Assembly: GCF_040869045.1 (NCBI RefSeq)
Contig: NC_090323.1
Coordinates: forward strand, 38,558,066-38,622,065
DNA: 64,000 nt
Source of the DNA: Eurosta solidaginis
Taxonomy: Eukaryota; Arthropoda; Insecta; Diptera; Tephritidae
Direction of reading: 5' to 3'
Both the position numbers and the translations under genes were made by a program. Within the stretch, counting starts at the first letter, position 1. Every line of letters begins with the position of its first letter. Under the pieces are notes generated by a model. That model saw nothing but the letters and a program-made list of their open reading frames with translations, was not told where the DNA came from and did not search any database. Of the stretch, positions 1-14,400 are shown in pieces.

Positions 1-243
1 TGAATTGCGTTATCAAACTGATATGTGAACAATGAGAATTAAGCGTTTACAATAACATTTCCATATAAATTTTCTGTTATAGAAGCCTAATTAGCCTATT
101 TAATAAACAAACAGGTTCATATTTACGCATATTGCAGAGAAATTAAATGAAAGTGGCTTTGACAAAACATTTTTCTATACTTTTTCATATGAAAATTTCC
201 TAGTACTTGTTTCTTTATATATACATATGTATATTTGCACAGT
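1..243. repeat. Reference satellite monomer, 243-bp form
   Basis: One full repeat unit, phased from tgaattgcg to the base before the next tgaattgtg. It carries the complete catatgaaaatttcctagtac segment and lacks the 31-bp insertion. I count 64 G+C in 243 bases. It is used here as the standard for describing variants. Confidence 0.93.
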
Positions 244-475
244 TGAATTGTGTTATCAAATTGATACGTGAAAAATGAGAACTAAGCGTTTACAATAACA
301 TTTCCATATAAATTGTCTGTTATAGAAGCCTAATTAGCCTATTTAATAAACAAACAGGTTCATATTGACGCACGTTGCAGAGAAATTAAATGAACGTGGC
401 TTTGACAAAACATTTTGCTATACTTTTTCATATAGTACTTGTTTCTTTATATATACATATGTATATTTGCACAGT
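244..475. repeat. Satellite monomer, 232-bp deletion form
   Basis: Compared with the reference monomer, 11 bases (gaaaatttcct) are missing, giving catatagtactt. The same exact deletion recurs in dozens of monomers, often in runs (for example about 9.4-11.5 kb and 15.3-17.4 kb), so it is an inherited variant class and not independent damage. Confidence 0.92.
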
Positions 476-707
476 TGAATTGTGTTATCAAATTGATATG
501 TGAACAATGAGAGTTAAGTGTTTACAATAACATTTCCATATAAATTTTCTGTTATAGAAGCCTAATTAGCATATTTAATAAACAAACAGGTTCATATTGA
601 CGCACGTTGCAGAGAAATTAAATGAACGTGGCTTTGACAAAACATTTTGCTATACTTTTTCATATAGTACTTGTTTCTTTATATATACATATGTATATTT
701 GCACAGC

Positions 708-981
708 TGAATCCTGTTATCAAACTGATATGTGAACAATGAGGATTAAGCGTTTACAATAACATTTCCATATAAATTTTCTGTTATAGATGCCTAATTA
801 GCCTATTTAATAAATAACTTTAATGGTAATTTTTAATTAGTTAAACAAACAGGTTCATATTTACGCATATTGCAGAGAAATTAAATGAACGTGGCTTTGA
901 CAAAACATTTTGCTATACTTTTTCATATGAAAATTTCCTAGTACTTGTTTCTTTATATATACATATTTGTATTTGCACAGT
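708..981. repeat. Satellite monomer, 274-bp insertion form
   Basis: Compared with the reference, 31 extra bases lie between aataaa and aacaaacagg. The extra module contains taactttaatgg and ttaattagtta. The repeat is 274 bp from tgaatcc to the next tgaattg. The same module recurs at fixed places in the higher-order units. Confidence 0.92.
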
Positions 982-3900
982 TGAATTGTGTTATCAAATT
1001 GATATGTGAACAATGGGAGTTAAGCGTTTACAATAACATTTCCTTATAAATTTTCTGTTATAGAAGCCTAATTAGCCTATTTAATAAATAACTTTAATGG
1101 CAATTTTTAATTAGTTAAACAAACAGGTTCATATTTACGCATATTGCAGAGAAATTAAATGAACGTGGCTTTGACAAAACATTTTGCTATACTTTTTCAT
1201 ATGAAAATTTCCTAGTACTTGTTTCTTTATATATACATATATGTATTTGCACAGTTGAATTGTGTTATCAAATTGATATGTGAACAATGAGAATTAAGCG
1301 TTTACAATAACATTTCCATAAAAATTTTCTGTTATAGAAGCCTAGTTAGCCTATTTAATAAACAAACAGGTTCATATTTACGCATATTGCAGAGGAATTA
1401 AATGAACGTGGCTTTGACAAAACATTTTGCTATACTTTGGCTTTGACAAAACATTTTGCTATACTTTTTCATATGAAAATTTCCTAGTACTTGTTTCTTT
1501 ATATATACATATTTGTATTTGCACAGTTGAATTGTGTTATCAAATTGATATCTGAACAATGAGAATTAAGCGTTTACAATAACATTTCCATATAAATTTT
1601 CTGTTATAGAAGCCTAATTAGCCTATTTAGTAAACAAACAGGTTCATATTGGCGCACGTTGCAGAAAAATTAAATGAACGTGGCTTTGACAAAACATTTT
1701 GCTATACTTTTTCATATAAAAATTTCATAGTACTTGTTTCTTTATATATACATATGTATATTTGCACAGTTGAATTGTGTTATCAAACTAATATGTGAAC
1801 AATGAGAATTAAGCGTTTACAATAACATTTCCATATAAATTTTCTGTTATAGAAGCCTAATTAGCTTATTTAATAAACAAACAGGGTCATATTGACGCAC
1901 GTTGCAGAGAAATTAAATGAGCGTGGCTTTGACAAAACACTTTGCTATACTTTTTCATATGAAAATTTCCTAGTACTTGTTTCTTTATATATACATATGT
2001 GTATTTGCACAGTTCAATTGCGTTATCAAACTGATATGTGAACAATGAGAATTAAGCGTTTACAATAACATTTCCATATAAATTTTCTGTTACAGAAGCC
2101 TAATTAGCTTATTTAATAAACAAACAGGGTCATATTGACGCAAGTTGCAGAGAAATTAAATGAGCGTGGCTTTGACAAAACATTTTGCTATACTTTTTTA
2201 TATGAAAATTTCCTAGTACTTGTTTCTTATATATACATATGTGTATTTGCACAGTTGAATTGCGTTATCAAACTGATATGTGAACAATGATAATTAAGCA
2301 TTTACAATAACATTTCCATATAAATTTTCTGTTATAGAAGCCTAATTAGCCTATTTAATAAACAAACAGGGTCATATTGACGCACGTTGCAGAGAAATTA
2401 AATGAGTGTGGCTTTGACAAAACATTTTGCTATACTTTTTCATATGAAAATTTCATATTACTTGTTTCTTTATATATACATATGTGTATTTGCACAGTTG
2501 AATTGCGTTATCAAACTGATATGTGAACAATGAGAATTAAGCGTTTACAATAACATTTCCATATAAATTTTCTGTTATGGAAGCCTAATTAGCCTATTTA
2601 ATAAACAAACAGGTTCATATTTACGCATATTGCATAGAAATTAAATGAAAGTGGCTTTGACAAAACATTTTTCTATACTTTTTCATATGAAAATTTCCTA
2701 GTACTTGTTTCTTTATATATACATATGTATATTTGCACAGTTGAATTGCGTTATCAAACTGATATGTGAACAATGAGAATTAAGCGTTTACAATAACATT
2801 TCCATATAAATTTTCTGTTATAGAAGCCTAATTAGCCTATTTAATAAACAAGCAGGTTCATATTGACGCATGTTGCAGAGAAATTAAATGAACGTGGCTT
2901 TGACAAAACATTTTGCTATACTTTTTCATATGAAAATTTCCTAGTATTTGTTTCTTTATATATACACATGTGTATTTGCACAGTTGAATTGCGTTATCAA
3001 ACTGATATGTGAACAATGAGAATTAAGCGTTTACAATAACATTTCCATATAAATTTTCTGTTATAGAAGCCTAATTAGCCTATTTAATAAACAAACAGGG
3101 TCATATTGACGCACGTTGCAGAGAAATTAAATGAGTGTGGCTTTGACAAAACATTTTGCTATACTTTTTCATATGAAAATTTCATATTACTTGTTTCTTT
3201 ATATATACATATGTGTATTTGCACAGTTGAATTGCGTTATCAAACTGATATGTGAACAATGAGAATTAAGCGTTTACAATAACATTTCCATATAAATTTT
3301 CTGTTATGGAAGCCTAATTAGCCTATTTAATAAACAAACAGGTTCATATTTACGCATATTGCATAGAAATTAAATGAAAGTGGCTTTGACAAAACATTTT
3401 TCTATACTTTTTCATATGAAAATTTCCTAGTACTTGTTTCTTTATATATACATATGTATATTTGCACAGTTGAATTGTGTTATCAAATTGATACGTGAAA
3501 AATGAGAACTAAGCGTTTACAATAACATTTCCATATAAATTGTCTGTTATAGAAGCCTAATTAGCCTATTTAATAAACAAACAGGTTCATATTGACGCAC
3601 GTTGCAGAGAAATTAAATGAACGTGGCTTTGACAAAACATTTTGCTATACTTTTTCATATGAAAATTTCCTAGTACTTGTTTCTTATATATACATATGTA
3701 TATTTGCACAGTTTAATTGTGTTATCAAACTGATATGCGAACAATGAGAATTAAGCGTTTACAATAACATTTCCATATAAATTTATGTAATAGAAGCCTA
3801 ATTAGCCTATTTAATAAACAAACAGGTTCATATTGACGCACGTTGCAGAGAAATTAATTGAACGTGGCTTTGACAAAACATTTTATTATACTTTTTCATA

Positions 3901-5549
3901 AGAAAATTTCTTAGTAATTATTTGTTTATATATACATATGTATATTTGCACAGTTGAATTGTGTTATCAAATTGATATGTGAACAATGGGAGTTAAGCGT
4001 TTACAATAACATTTCCTTATAAATTTTCTGTTATAGAAGCCTAATTAGCCTATTTAATAAATAACTTTAATGGTAATTTTTAATTAGTTAAACAAACAGG
4101 TTCATATTTACGCATATTGCAGAGAAATTAAATGAACTTGGCTTTGACAAAACATTTTGCTATACTTTTTCATATGAAAATTTCCTAGTACTTGTTTCTT
4201 TATATATACATATATGTATTTGCACAGTTGAATTGTGTTATCAAATTGATATGTGAACAATGAGAATTAAGCGTTTACAATAACATTTCCATATAAATTT
4301 TCTGTTATAGAAGCCTAATTAGCCTATTTAATAAATAACTTTAATGGTAATTTTTAATTAGTTAAACAAACAGGTTCATATTGACGCACGTTGCAGAGAA
4401 ATTAAACGAACGTGGCTTTGACAAAACATTTTGCTATACTTTTTCATATGAAAATTTCCTAGTAGTTGTTTCTTTATATATACATATGTGTATTTGCACA
4501 GTTGAATTGCGTTATCAAACTGATATGTGAACAATGAGAATTAAGCGTTTACAATAACATTTCCATATAAATTTTCTATTATAGAAGCCTAATTAGCCTA
4601 TTTAATAAACAAACAGGTTCATGTTGACGTACGTTGCGGAGAAATTAAATGGACGTGGCTTTGACAAAACATTTTGCTATACTTTTTCATATGAAAATTT
4701 CCTAGTACTTGTTTCTTTATATATACATATGTGTATTTGCACAGTTGAATTGTGTTATCAAATTGATATCTCAACAATGAGAATTAAGCGTTTACAATAA
4801 CATTTCCATATAAATTTTCTGTTATAGAAGCCTAATTAGCCTATTTAATAAACAAACAGGGTCATATTGACGCACGTTGCAGAGAAATTAAATGAGTGTG
4901 GCTTTGACAAAACATTTTGCTATACTTTTTCATATGAAAATTTCATATTACTTGTTTCTTTATATATACATATGTGTATTTGCACAGTTGAATTGCGTTA
5001 TCAAACTGATATGTGAACAATGAGAATTAAGCGTTTACAATAACATTTCCATATAAATTTTCTGTTATAGAAGCCTAATTAGCCTATTTAATAAACAAAC
5101 AGGTTCATATTTACGCATATTGCAGAGAAATTAAATGAAAGTGGCTTTGACAAAACATTTTTCTATACTTTTTCATATGAAAATTTCCTAGTACTTGTTT
5201 CTTTATATATACATATGTATATTTGCACAGTTGAATTGTGTTATCAAATTGATACGTGAAAAATGAGAACTAAGCGTTTACAATAACATTTCCATATAAA
5301 TTGTCTGTTATAGAAGCCTAATTAGCCTATTTAATAAACAAACAGGTTCATATTGACGCACGTTGCAGAGAAATTAAATGAACGTGGCTTTGACAAAACA
5401 TTTTGCTATACTTTTTCATATAGTACTTGTTTCTTTATATATACATATGTATATTTGCACAGTTGAATTGTGTTATCAAATTGATATGTGAACAATGAGA
5501 GTTAAGTGTTTACAATAACATTTCCATATAAATTGTCTGTTATAGAAGC

Positions 5550-8500
5550 CTAATTAGCCTATTTAATAAACAAACAGGTTCATATTGACGCACGTTGCAG
5601 AGAAATTAAATGAACGTGGCTTTGACAAAACATTTTGCTATACTTTTTCATATGAAAATTTCCTAGTACTTGTTTCTTTATATATACATATTTGTATTTG
5701 CACAGTTGAATTGTGTTATCAAATTGATATGTGAACAATGGGAGTTAAGCGTTTACAATAACATTTCCTTATAAATTTTCTGGTATAGAAGCCTAATTAG
5801 CCTATTTAATAAATAACTTTAATGGTAATTTTTAATTAGTTAAACAAACAGGTTCATATTTACGCATATTGCAGAGAAATTAAATGAACGTGGCTTTGAC
5901 AAAACATTTTGCTATACTTTTTCATATGAAAATTTCCTAGTACTTGTTTCTTTATATATACATATTTGTATTTGCACAGATGAATTGTGTTATCAAATTG
6001 ATATCTGAACAATGAGAATTAAGCGTTTACAATAACATTTCCATATAAATTTTCTGTTATAGAAGCCTAATTAGCCTATTTAGTAAACAAACAGGTTCAT
6101 ATTGGCGCACGTTGCAGAAAAATTAAATGAACGTGGCTTTGACAAAACATTTTGCTATACTTTTTCATATAAAAATTTCCTAGTACTTGTTTCTTTATAT
6201 ATACATATGTATATTTGCACAGTTGAATTGTGTTATCAAACTAATATGTGAACAATGAGAATTAAGCGTTTACAATAACATTTCCATATAAATTTTCTGT
6301 TATAGAAGCCTAATTAGCTTATTTAATAAACAAACAGGGTCATATTGACGCACGTTGCTGAGAAATTAAATGAGCGTGGCTTTGCCAAAACACTTTGCTA
6401 TACTTTTTCATATGAAAATTTCCTAGTACTTGTTTCTTTATATATACATATGTGTATTTGCACAGTTCAATTGCGTTATCAAACTGATATGTGAACAATG
6501 AGAATTAAGCGTTTACAATAACATTTCCATATAAATTTTCTGTTATAGAAGCCTAATTAGCTTATTTAATAAACAAACAGGGTCATATTGACGCAAGTTG
6601 CAGAGAAATTAAATGAGCGTGGCTTTGACAAAACATTTTGCTATACTTTTTCATATGAAAATTTCCTAGTACTTGTTTCTTATATATACATATGTGTATT
6701 TGCACAGTTGAATTGCGTTATCAAACTGATATGTGAACAATGATAATTAAGCGTTTACAATAACATTTCCATATAAATTTTCTGTTATAGAAGCCTAATT
6801 AGCCTATTTAATAAACAAGCAGGTTCATATTGACGCATGTTGCAGAGAAATTAAATGAACGTGGCTTTGACAAAACATTTTGCTATACTTTTTCATATGA
6901 AAATTTCCTAGTATTTGTTTCTTTATATATACACATGTGTATTTGCACAGTTGAATTGCGTTATCAAACTGATATGTGAACAATGAGAATTAAGCGTTTA
7001 CAATAACATTTCCATATAAATTTTCTGTTATAGAAGCCTAATTAGCCTATTTAATAAACAAACAGGGTCATATTGACGCACGTTGCAGAGAAATTAAATG
7101 AGTGTGGCTTTGACAAAACATTTTGCTATACTTTTTCATATGAAAATTTCATATTACTTGTTTCTTTATATATACATATGTGTATTTGCACAGTTGAATT
7201 GCGTTATCAAACTGATATGTGAACAATGAGAATTAAGCGTTTACAATAACATTTCCATATAAATTTTCTGTTATGGAAGCCTAATTAGCCTATTTAATAA
7301 ACAAACAGGTTCATATTTACGCATATTGCAGAGAAATTAAATGAAAGTGGCTTTGACAAAACATTTTTCTATACTTTTTCATATGAAAATTTCCTAGTAC
7401 TTGTTTCTTTATATATACATATGTATATTTGCACAGTTGAATTGTGTTATCAAATTGATACGTGAAAAATGAGAACTAAGCGTTTACAATAACATTTCCA
7501 TATAAATTGTCTGTTATAGAAGCCTAATTAGCCTATTTAATAAACAAACAGGTTCATATTGACGCACGTTGCAGAGAAATTAAATGAACGTGGCTTTGAC
7601 AAAACATTTTGCTATACTTTTTCATATGAAAATTTCCTAGTACTTGTTTCTTATATATACATATGTATATTTGCACAGTTTAATTGTGTTATCAAACTGA
7701 TATGCGAACAATGAGAATTAAGCGTTTACAATAACATTTCCATATAACTTTATGTAATAGAAGCCTAATTAGCCTATTTAATAAACAAACAGGTTCATAT
7801 TGACGCACGTTGCAGAGAAATTAATTGAACGTGGCTTTGACAAAACATTTTATTATACTTTTTCATAAGAAAAGTTCTTAGTAATTTTTCGTTTATATAT
7901 ACATATGTATATTTGCACAGTTGAATTGTGTTATCAAATTGATATGTGAACAATGGGAGTTAAGCATTTACAATAACATTTCCTTATAAATTTTCTGTTA
8001 TAGAAGCCTAATTAGCCTATTTAATAAATAACTTTAATGGTAATTTTTAATTAGTTAAACAAACAGGTTCATATTTACGCATATTGCAGAGAAATTAAAT
8101 GAACGTGGCTTTGACAAAACATTTTGCTATACTTTTTCATATGAAAATTTCCTAGTACTTGTTTCTTTATATATACATATTTGTATTTGCACAGTTGAAT
8201 TGTGTTATCAAATTGATATGTGAACAATGAGAATTAAGCGTTTACAATAACATTTCCATATAAATTTTCTGTTATAGAAGCCTAATTAGCTTATTTAATA
8301 AATAACTTTAATGGTAATTTTTAATTAGTTAAACAAACAGGTTCATATTGACGCACTTTGCAGAGAAATTAAACGAACGTGGCTTTGACAAAACATTTTG
8401 CTATACTTTTTCATATGAAAATTTCCTAGTAGTTGTTTCTTTATATATACATATGTGTATTTGCACAGTTGAATTGCGTTATCAAACTGATATGTGAACA

Positions 8501-11437
8501 ATGAGAATTAAGCGTTTACAATAACATTTCCATATAAATTTTCTATTATAGAAGCCTAATTAGCCTATTTAATAAACAAACAGGTTCATGTTGACGTACG
8601 TTGCGGAGAAATTAAATGGACGTGGCTTTGACAAAACATTTTGCTATACTTTTTCATATGAAAATTTCCTAGTACTTGTTTCTTTATATATACATATGTG
8701 TATTTGCACAGTTGAATTGTGTTATCAAATTGATATCTCAACAATGAGAATTAAGCGTTTACAATAACATTTCCATATAAATTTTCTGTTATAGAAGCCT
8801 AATTAGCCTATTTAATTAACAAACAAACAGGTTCATATTGACGCAAGTTGCAGAGAAATTAAATGAACGTGGCTTTGACAAAACATTTTGGTATACTTTT
8901 TCATATAGTACTTGTTTCTTTATATATATATATGTATATTTGCACAGTTGAATTGTGTTATCAAACTGATATGTGAACAATGAGAATTAAGCGTTTACAA
9001 CAACATTTCCATATAAACTGTCTATTATAGAAGCCTAATTAGCCTATTTAATAAATAACTTTAATGGTAATTTTTAATTAGTTAAACAAACAGGTTCATA
9101 TTAACGCATATTGCAGAGAAATTAAATGAACGTGGCTTTGACAAAGCATATTGCTATACTTTTTCATATGAAAATATCCTAGTAATTGTTTCTTTATATA
9201 TACATATGTATATGTGCACAGTTGAATTGTGTTATTAAACTGATATGTGAACAATGAGAATTAAGCGTTTAGAATAACATTTCCATATAAATTTTCTGTT
9301 ATAGAAGCCTAATTAGCCTATTTAATAAACAAACAGGTTCATATTGACGCACGTTGCAGAGAAATTAAATGAACGTGGCTTTGACAAAACATTTTGCTAT
9401 ACTTTTTCATATAGTACTTGTTTCTTTATATATACATATATATATTTGCACAGTTTAATTGTGTTATCAAACTGATATGTGAACAATGAGAATTAAGCGT
9501 TTACAATAACATTTCCATATAAATTTTCTGTTATAGAAGCCTAATTAGCCTATTTAATAAACAAACAGGTTCATATTGACGCACGTTGCAGAGAAATTAA
9601 ACGAACGTGGCTTTGACAAAACATTTTGCTATACTTTTTCATATAGTACTTGTTTCTTTATATATACATATGTATATTTGCACAGTTTAATTGTGTTATC
9701 AAACTGATATGTGAACAATGAGAACTAAGCGTTTACAATAACATTTCCATATAAACTGTCTGTTATAGAAGCCTAATTAGCCTATTTAATAAATAACTTT
9801 AATGGTAATTTTTAATTAGTTAAACAAACAGGTTCATATTAACGCATATTGCAGAGAAATTAAATGAACGTGGCTTTGACAAAACATATTGCTATACTTT
9901 TTCATATGAAAATTTCCTAGTAATTGTTTCTTTATATATACATATGTATATGTGCACAGTTGAATTGTGTTATTAAACTGATATGTGAACAATGAGAATT
10001 AAGCGTTTACAATAACATTTCCATATAAATTTTCTGTTATAGAAGCCTAATTAGCCTATTTAATAAACAAACAGGTTCATATTGACGCACGTTGCAGAGA
10101 AATTAAATGAACGTAGCTTTGACAAAACATTTTGCTATACTTTTTCATATAGTACTTGTTTCTTTATATATACATATGTATATTTGCACAGTTTAATTGT
10201 GTTATCAAACTGATATGTGAACAATGAGAATTAAGCGTTTACAATAACATTTCCATATAAATTTTCTGTTATAGAAGCCTAATTAGCCTATTTAATAAAC
10301 AAACAGGTTCATATTTACGCACGTTGCAGAGAAATTAAATGAACGTGGCTTTGACAAAACATTTTGCTATACTTTTTCATATAGTACTTGTTTCTTTATA
10401 TATACATATGTATATTTGCACAGTTTAATTGTGTTATCAAACTGATATGTGAACAATGAGAACTAAGCGTTTACAATAACATTTCCATATAAATTTTCTG
10501 TTATAGAAGCCTAATTAGCCTATTTAATAAACAAGCAGGTTCATATTGACGCACGTTGCAGAGAAATTAAATAAACGTGGCTTTGACAAAACATTTTGCT
10601 ATACTTTTTCATATAGTACTTGTTTCTTTATATATACATATGTATATTTGCACAGTTTAATTGTGTTATCAAACTGATATGCGAACAATGAGAACTAAGC
10701 GTTTACAATAACATTTCCATATAAATTTTCTGTTATAGAAGCCTAATTAGCCTATTTAATAAACAAGCAGGTTCATATTGACGCACGTTGCAGAGAAATT
10801 AAATGAACGTGGCTTTGACAAAACATTTGCTATACTTTTTCATATAGTACTTGTTTCTTTATATATACATATGTATATTTGCACAGTTGAATTGTGTTAT
10901 CAAACTGATATGTGAACAATGAGAGCTAAGCGTTTACAATAACATTTCCATATAAATTTTCTGTTATAGAAGCCTAATTAGCCTATTTAATAAACAAGCA
11001 GGTTCATATTGACGCACGTTGCAGAGAAATTAAATGAACGTGGCTTTGACAAAACATTTTGCTATACTTTTTCATATAGTACTTGTTTCTTTATATATAC
11101 ATATGTATATTTGCACAGTTGAATTGTGTTATCAAATTGATACGTGAACAATGAGAACTAAGCGTTTACAATAACATTTCCATATACATTTTCTGTTATA
11201 GAAGCCTAATTAGCCTATTTAATAAACAAACAGGTTCATATTGACGCACGTTGCAGAGAAATTAAATGAACGTGGCTTTGACAAAACATTTTGCTATACT
11301 TTTTCATATAGTACTTGTTTCTTTATATATACATATGTATATTTGCACAGTTGAATTGTGTTATCAAATTGATACGTGAACAATGAGAACTAAGCGTTTA
11401 CAATAACATTTCCATATAAATTTTCTGTTATAGAAGC
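5550..11437. repeat. Higher-order repeat of about 5.89 kb, copy A
   Basis: Rare markers in this copy reappear 5888-5889 bp downstream: tggtatag at 5781 and 11669, ggcgcacg at 6104 and 11992, gtgaaaaatgag at 7462 and 13350, atgttgacgtacg at 8588 and 14477. The unit contains about 24-25 monomers. The left edge is set where the similarity to the next copy ends (about 5.53-5.55 kb). Confidence 0.82.
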
Positions 11438-14400
11438 CTAATTAGCCTATTTAATAAACAAACAGGTTCATATTGACGCACGTTGCAGAGAAATTAAATG
11501 AACGTGGCTTTGACAAAACATTTTGCTATACTTTTTCATATGAAAATTTCCTAGTACTTGTTTCTTTATATATACATATTTGTATTTGCACAGTTGAATT
11601 GTGTTATCAAATTGATATGTGAACAATGGGAGTTAAGCGTTTACAATAACATTTCCTTATAAATTTTCTGGTATAGAAGCCTAATTAGCCTATTTAATAA
11701 ATAACTTTAATGGTAATTTTTAATTAGTTAAACAAACAGGTTCATATTTACGCATATTGCAGAGAAATTAAATGAACGTGGCTTTGACAAAACATTTTGC
11801 TATACTTTTTCATATGAAAATTTCCTAGTACTTGTTTCTTTATATATACATATTTGTATTTGCACAGATGAATTGTGTTATCAAATTGATATCTGAACAA
11901 TGAGAATTAAGCGTTTACAATAACATTTCCATATAAATTTTCTGTTATAGAAGCCTAATTAGCCTATTTAGTAAACAAACAGGTTCATATTGGCGCACGT
12001 TGCAGAAAAATTAAATGAACGTGGCTTTGACAAAACATTTTGCTATACTTTTTCATATAAAAATTTCCTAGTACTTGTTTCTTTATATATACATATGTAT
12101 ATTTGCACAGTTGAATTGTGTTATCAAACTAATATGTGAACAATGAGAATTAAGCGTTTACAATAACATTTCCATATAAATTTTCTGTTATAGAAGCCTA
12201 ATTAGCTTATTTAATAAACAAACAGGGTCATATTGACGCACGTTGCTGAGAAATTAAATGAGCGTGGCTTTGACAAAACACTTTGCTATACTTTTTCATA
12301 TGAAAATTTCCTAGTACTTGTTTCTTTATATATACATATGTGTATTTGCACAGTTCAATTGCGTTATCAAACTGATATGTGAACAATGAGAATTAAGCGT
12401 TTACAATAACATTTCCATATAAATTTTCTGTTATAGAAGCCTAATTAGCTTATTTAATAAACAAACAGGGTCATATTGACGCAAGTTGCAGAGAAATTAA
12501 ATGAGCGTGGCTTTGACAAAACATTTTGCTATACTTTTTCATATGAAAATTTCCTAGTACTTGTTTCTTATATATACATATGTGTATTTGCACAGTTGAA
12601 TTGCGTTATCAAACTGATATGTGAACAATGATAATTAAGCGTTTACAATAACATTTCCATATAAATTTTCTGTTATAGAAGCCTAATTAGCCTATTTAAT
12701 AAACAAGCAGGTTCATATTGACGCATGTTGCAGAGAAATTAAATGAACGTGGCTTTGACAAAACATTTTGCTATACTTTTTCATATGAAAATTTCCTAGT
12801 ATTTGTTTCTTTATATATACACATGTGTATTTGCACAGTTGAATTGCGTTATCAAACTGATATGTGAACAATGAGAATTAAGCGTTTACAATAACATTTC
12901 CATATAAATTTTCTGTTATAGAAGCCTAATTAGCCTATTTAATAAACAAACAGGGTCATATTGACGCACGTTGCAGAGAAATTAAATGAGTGTGGCTTTG
13001 ACAAAACATTTTGCTATACTTTTTCATATGAAAATTTCATATTACTTGTTTCTTTATATATACATATGTGTATTTGCACAGTTGAATTGCGTTATCAAAC
13101 TGATATGTGAACAATGAGAATTAAGCGTTTACAATAACATTTCCATATAAATTTTCTGTTATGGAAGCCTAATTAGCCTATTTAATAAACAAACAGGTTC
13201 ATATTTACGCATATTGCAGAGAAATTAAATGAAAGTGGCTTTGACAAAACATTTTTCTATACTTTTTCATATGAAAATTTCCTAGTACTTGTTTCTTTAT
13301 ATATACATATGTATATTTGCACAGTTGAATTGTGTTATCAAATTGATACGTGAAAAATGAGAACTAAGCGTTTACAATAACATTTCCATATAAATTGTCT
13401 GTTATAGAAGCCTAATTAGCCTATTTAATAAACAAACAGGTTCATATTGACGCACGTTGCAGAGAAATTAAATGAACGTGGCTTTGACAAAACATTTTGC
13501 TATACTTTTTCATATGAAAATTTCCTAGTACTTGTTTCTTATATATACATATGTATATTTGCACAGTTTAATTGTGTTATCAAACTGATATGCGAACAAT
13601 GAGAATTAAGCGTTTACAATAACATTTCCATATAACTTTATGTAATAGAAGCCTAATTAGCCTATTTAATAAACAAACAGGTTCATATTGACGCACGTTG
13701 CAGAGAAATTAATTGAACGTGGCTTTGACAAAACATTTTATTATACTTTTTCATAAGAAAAGTTCTTAGTAATTTTTTGTTTATATATACATATGTATAT
13801 TTGCACAGTTGAATTGTGTTATCAAATTGATATGTGAACAATGGGAGTTAAGCATTTACAATAACATTTCCTTATAAATTTTCTGTTATAGAAGCCTAAT
13901 TAGCCTATTTAATAAATAACTTTAATGGTAATTTTTAATTAGTTAAACAAACAGGTTCATATTTACGCATATTGCAGAGAAATTAAATGAACGTGGCTTT
14001 GACAAAACATTTTGCTATACTTTTTCATATGAAAATTTCCTAGTACTTGTTTCTTTATATATACATATTTGTATTTGCACAGTTGAATTGTGTTATCAAA
14101 TTGATATGTGAACAATGAGAATTAAGCGTTTACAATAACATTTCCATATAAATTTTCTGTTATAGAAGCCTAATTAGCTTATTTAATAAATAACTTTAAT
14201 GGTAATTTTTAATTAGTTAAACAAACAGGTTCATATTGACGCACGTTGCAGAGAAATTAAACGAACGTGGCTTTGACAAAACATTTTGCTATACTTTTTC
14301 ATATGAAAATTTCCTAGTAGTTGTTTCTTTATATATACATATGTGTATTTGCACAGTTGAATTGCGTTATCAAACTGATATGTGAACAATGAGAATTAAG

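Larger units (their letters stand above)
1..5549. repeat. Higher-order satellite block related to the 4.23-kb units
   Basis: Marker variants follow the order seen again at 25-33 kb: gctgaatcctg near 707, ggcgcacg at 1651, gtgaaaaatgagaac at 3495 and 5256 (1761 bp apart; 1760 bp apart at 26532/28292 and 30762/32522), and atgttgacgtacg at 4621. Internal indels of whole monomers distinguish it from the later units. Boundaries are approximate and the left end leaves the window. Confidence 0.7.
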
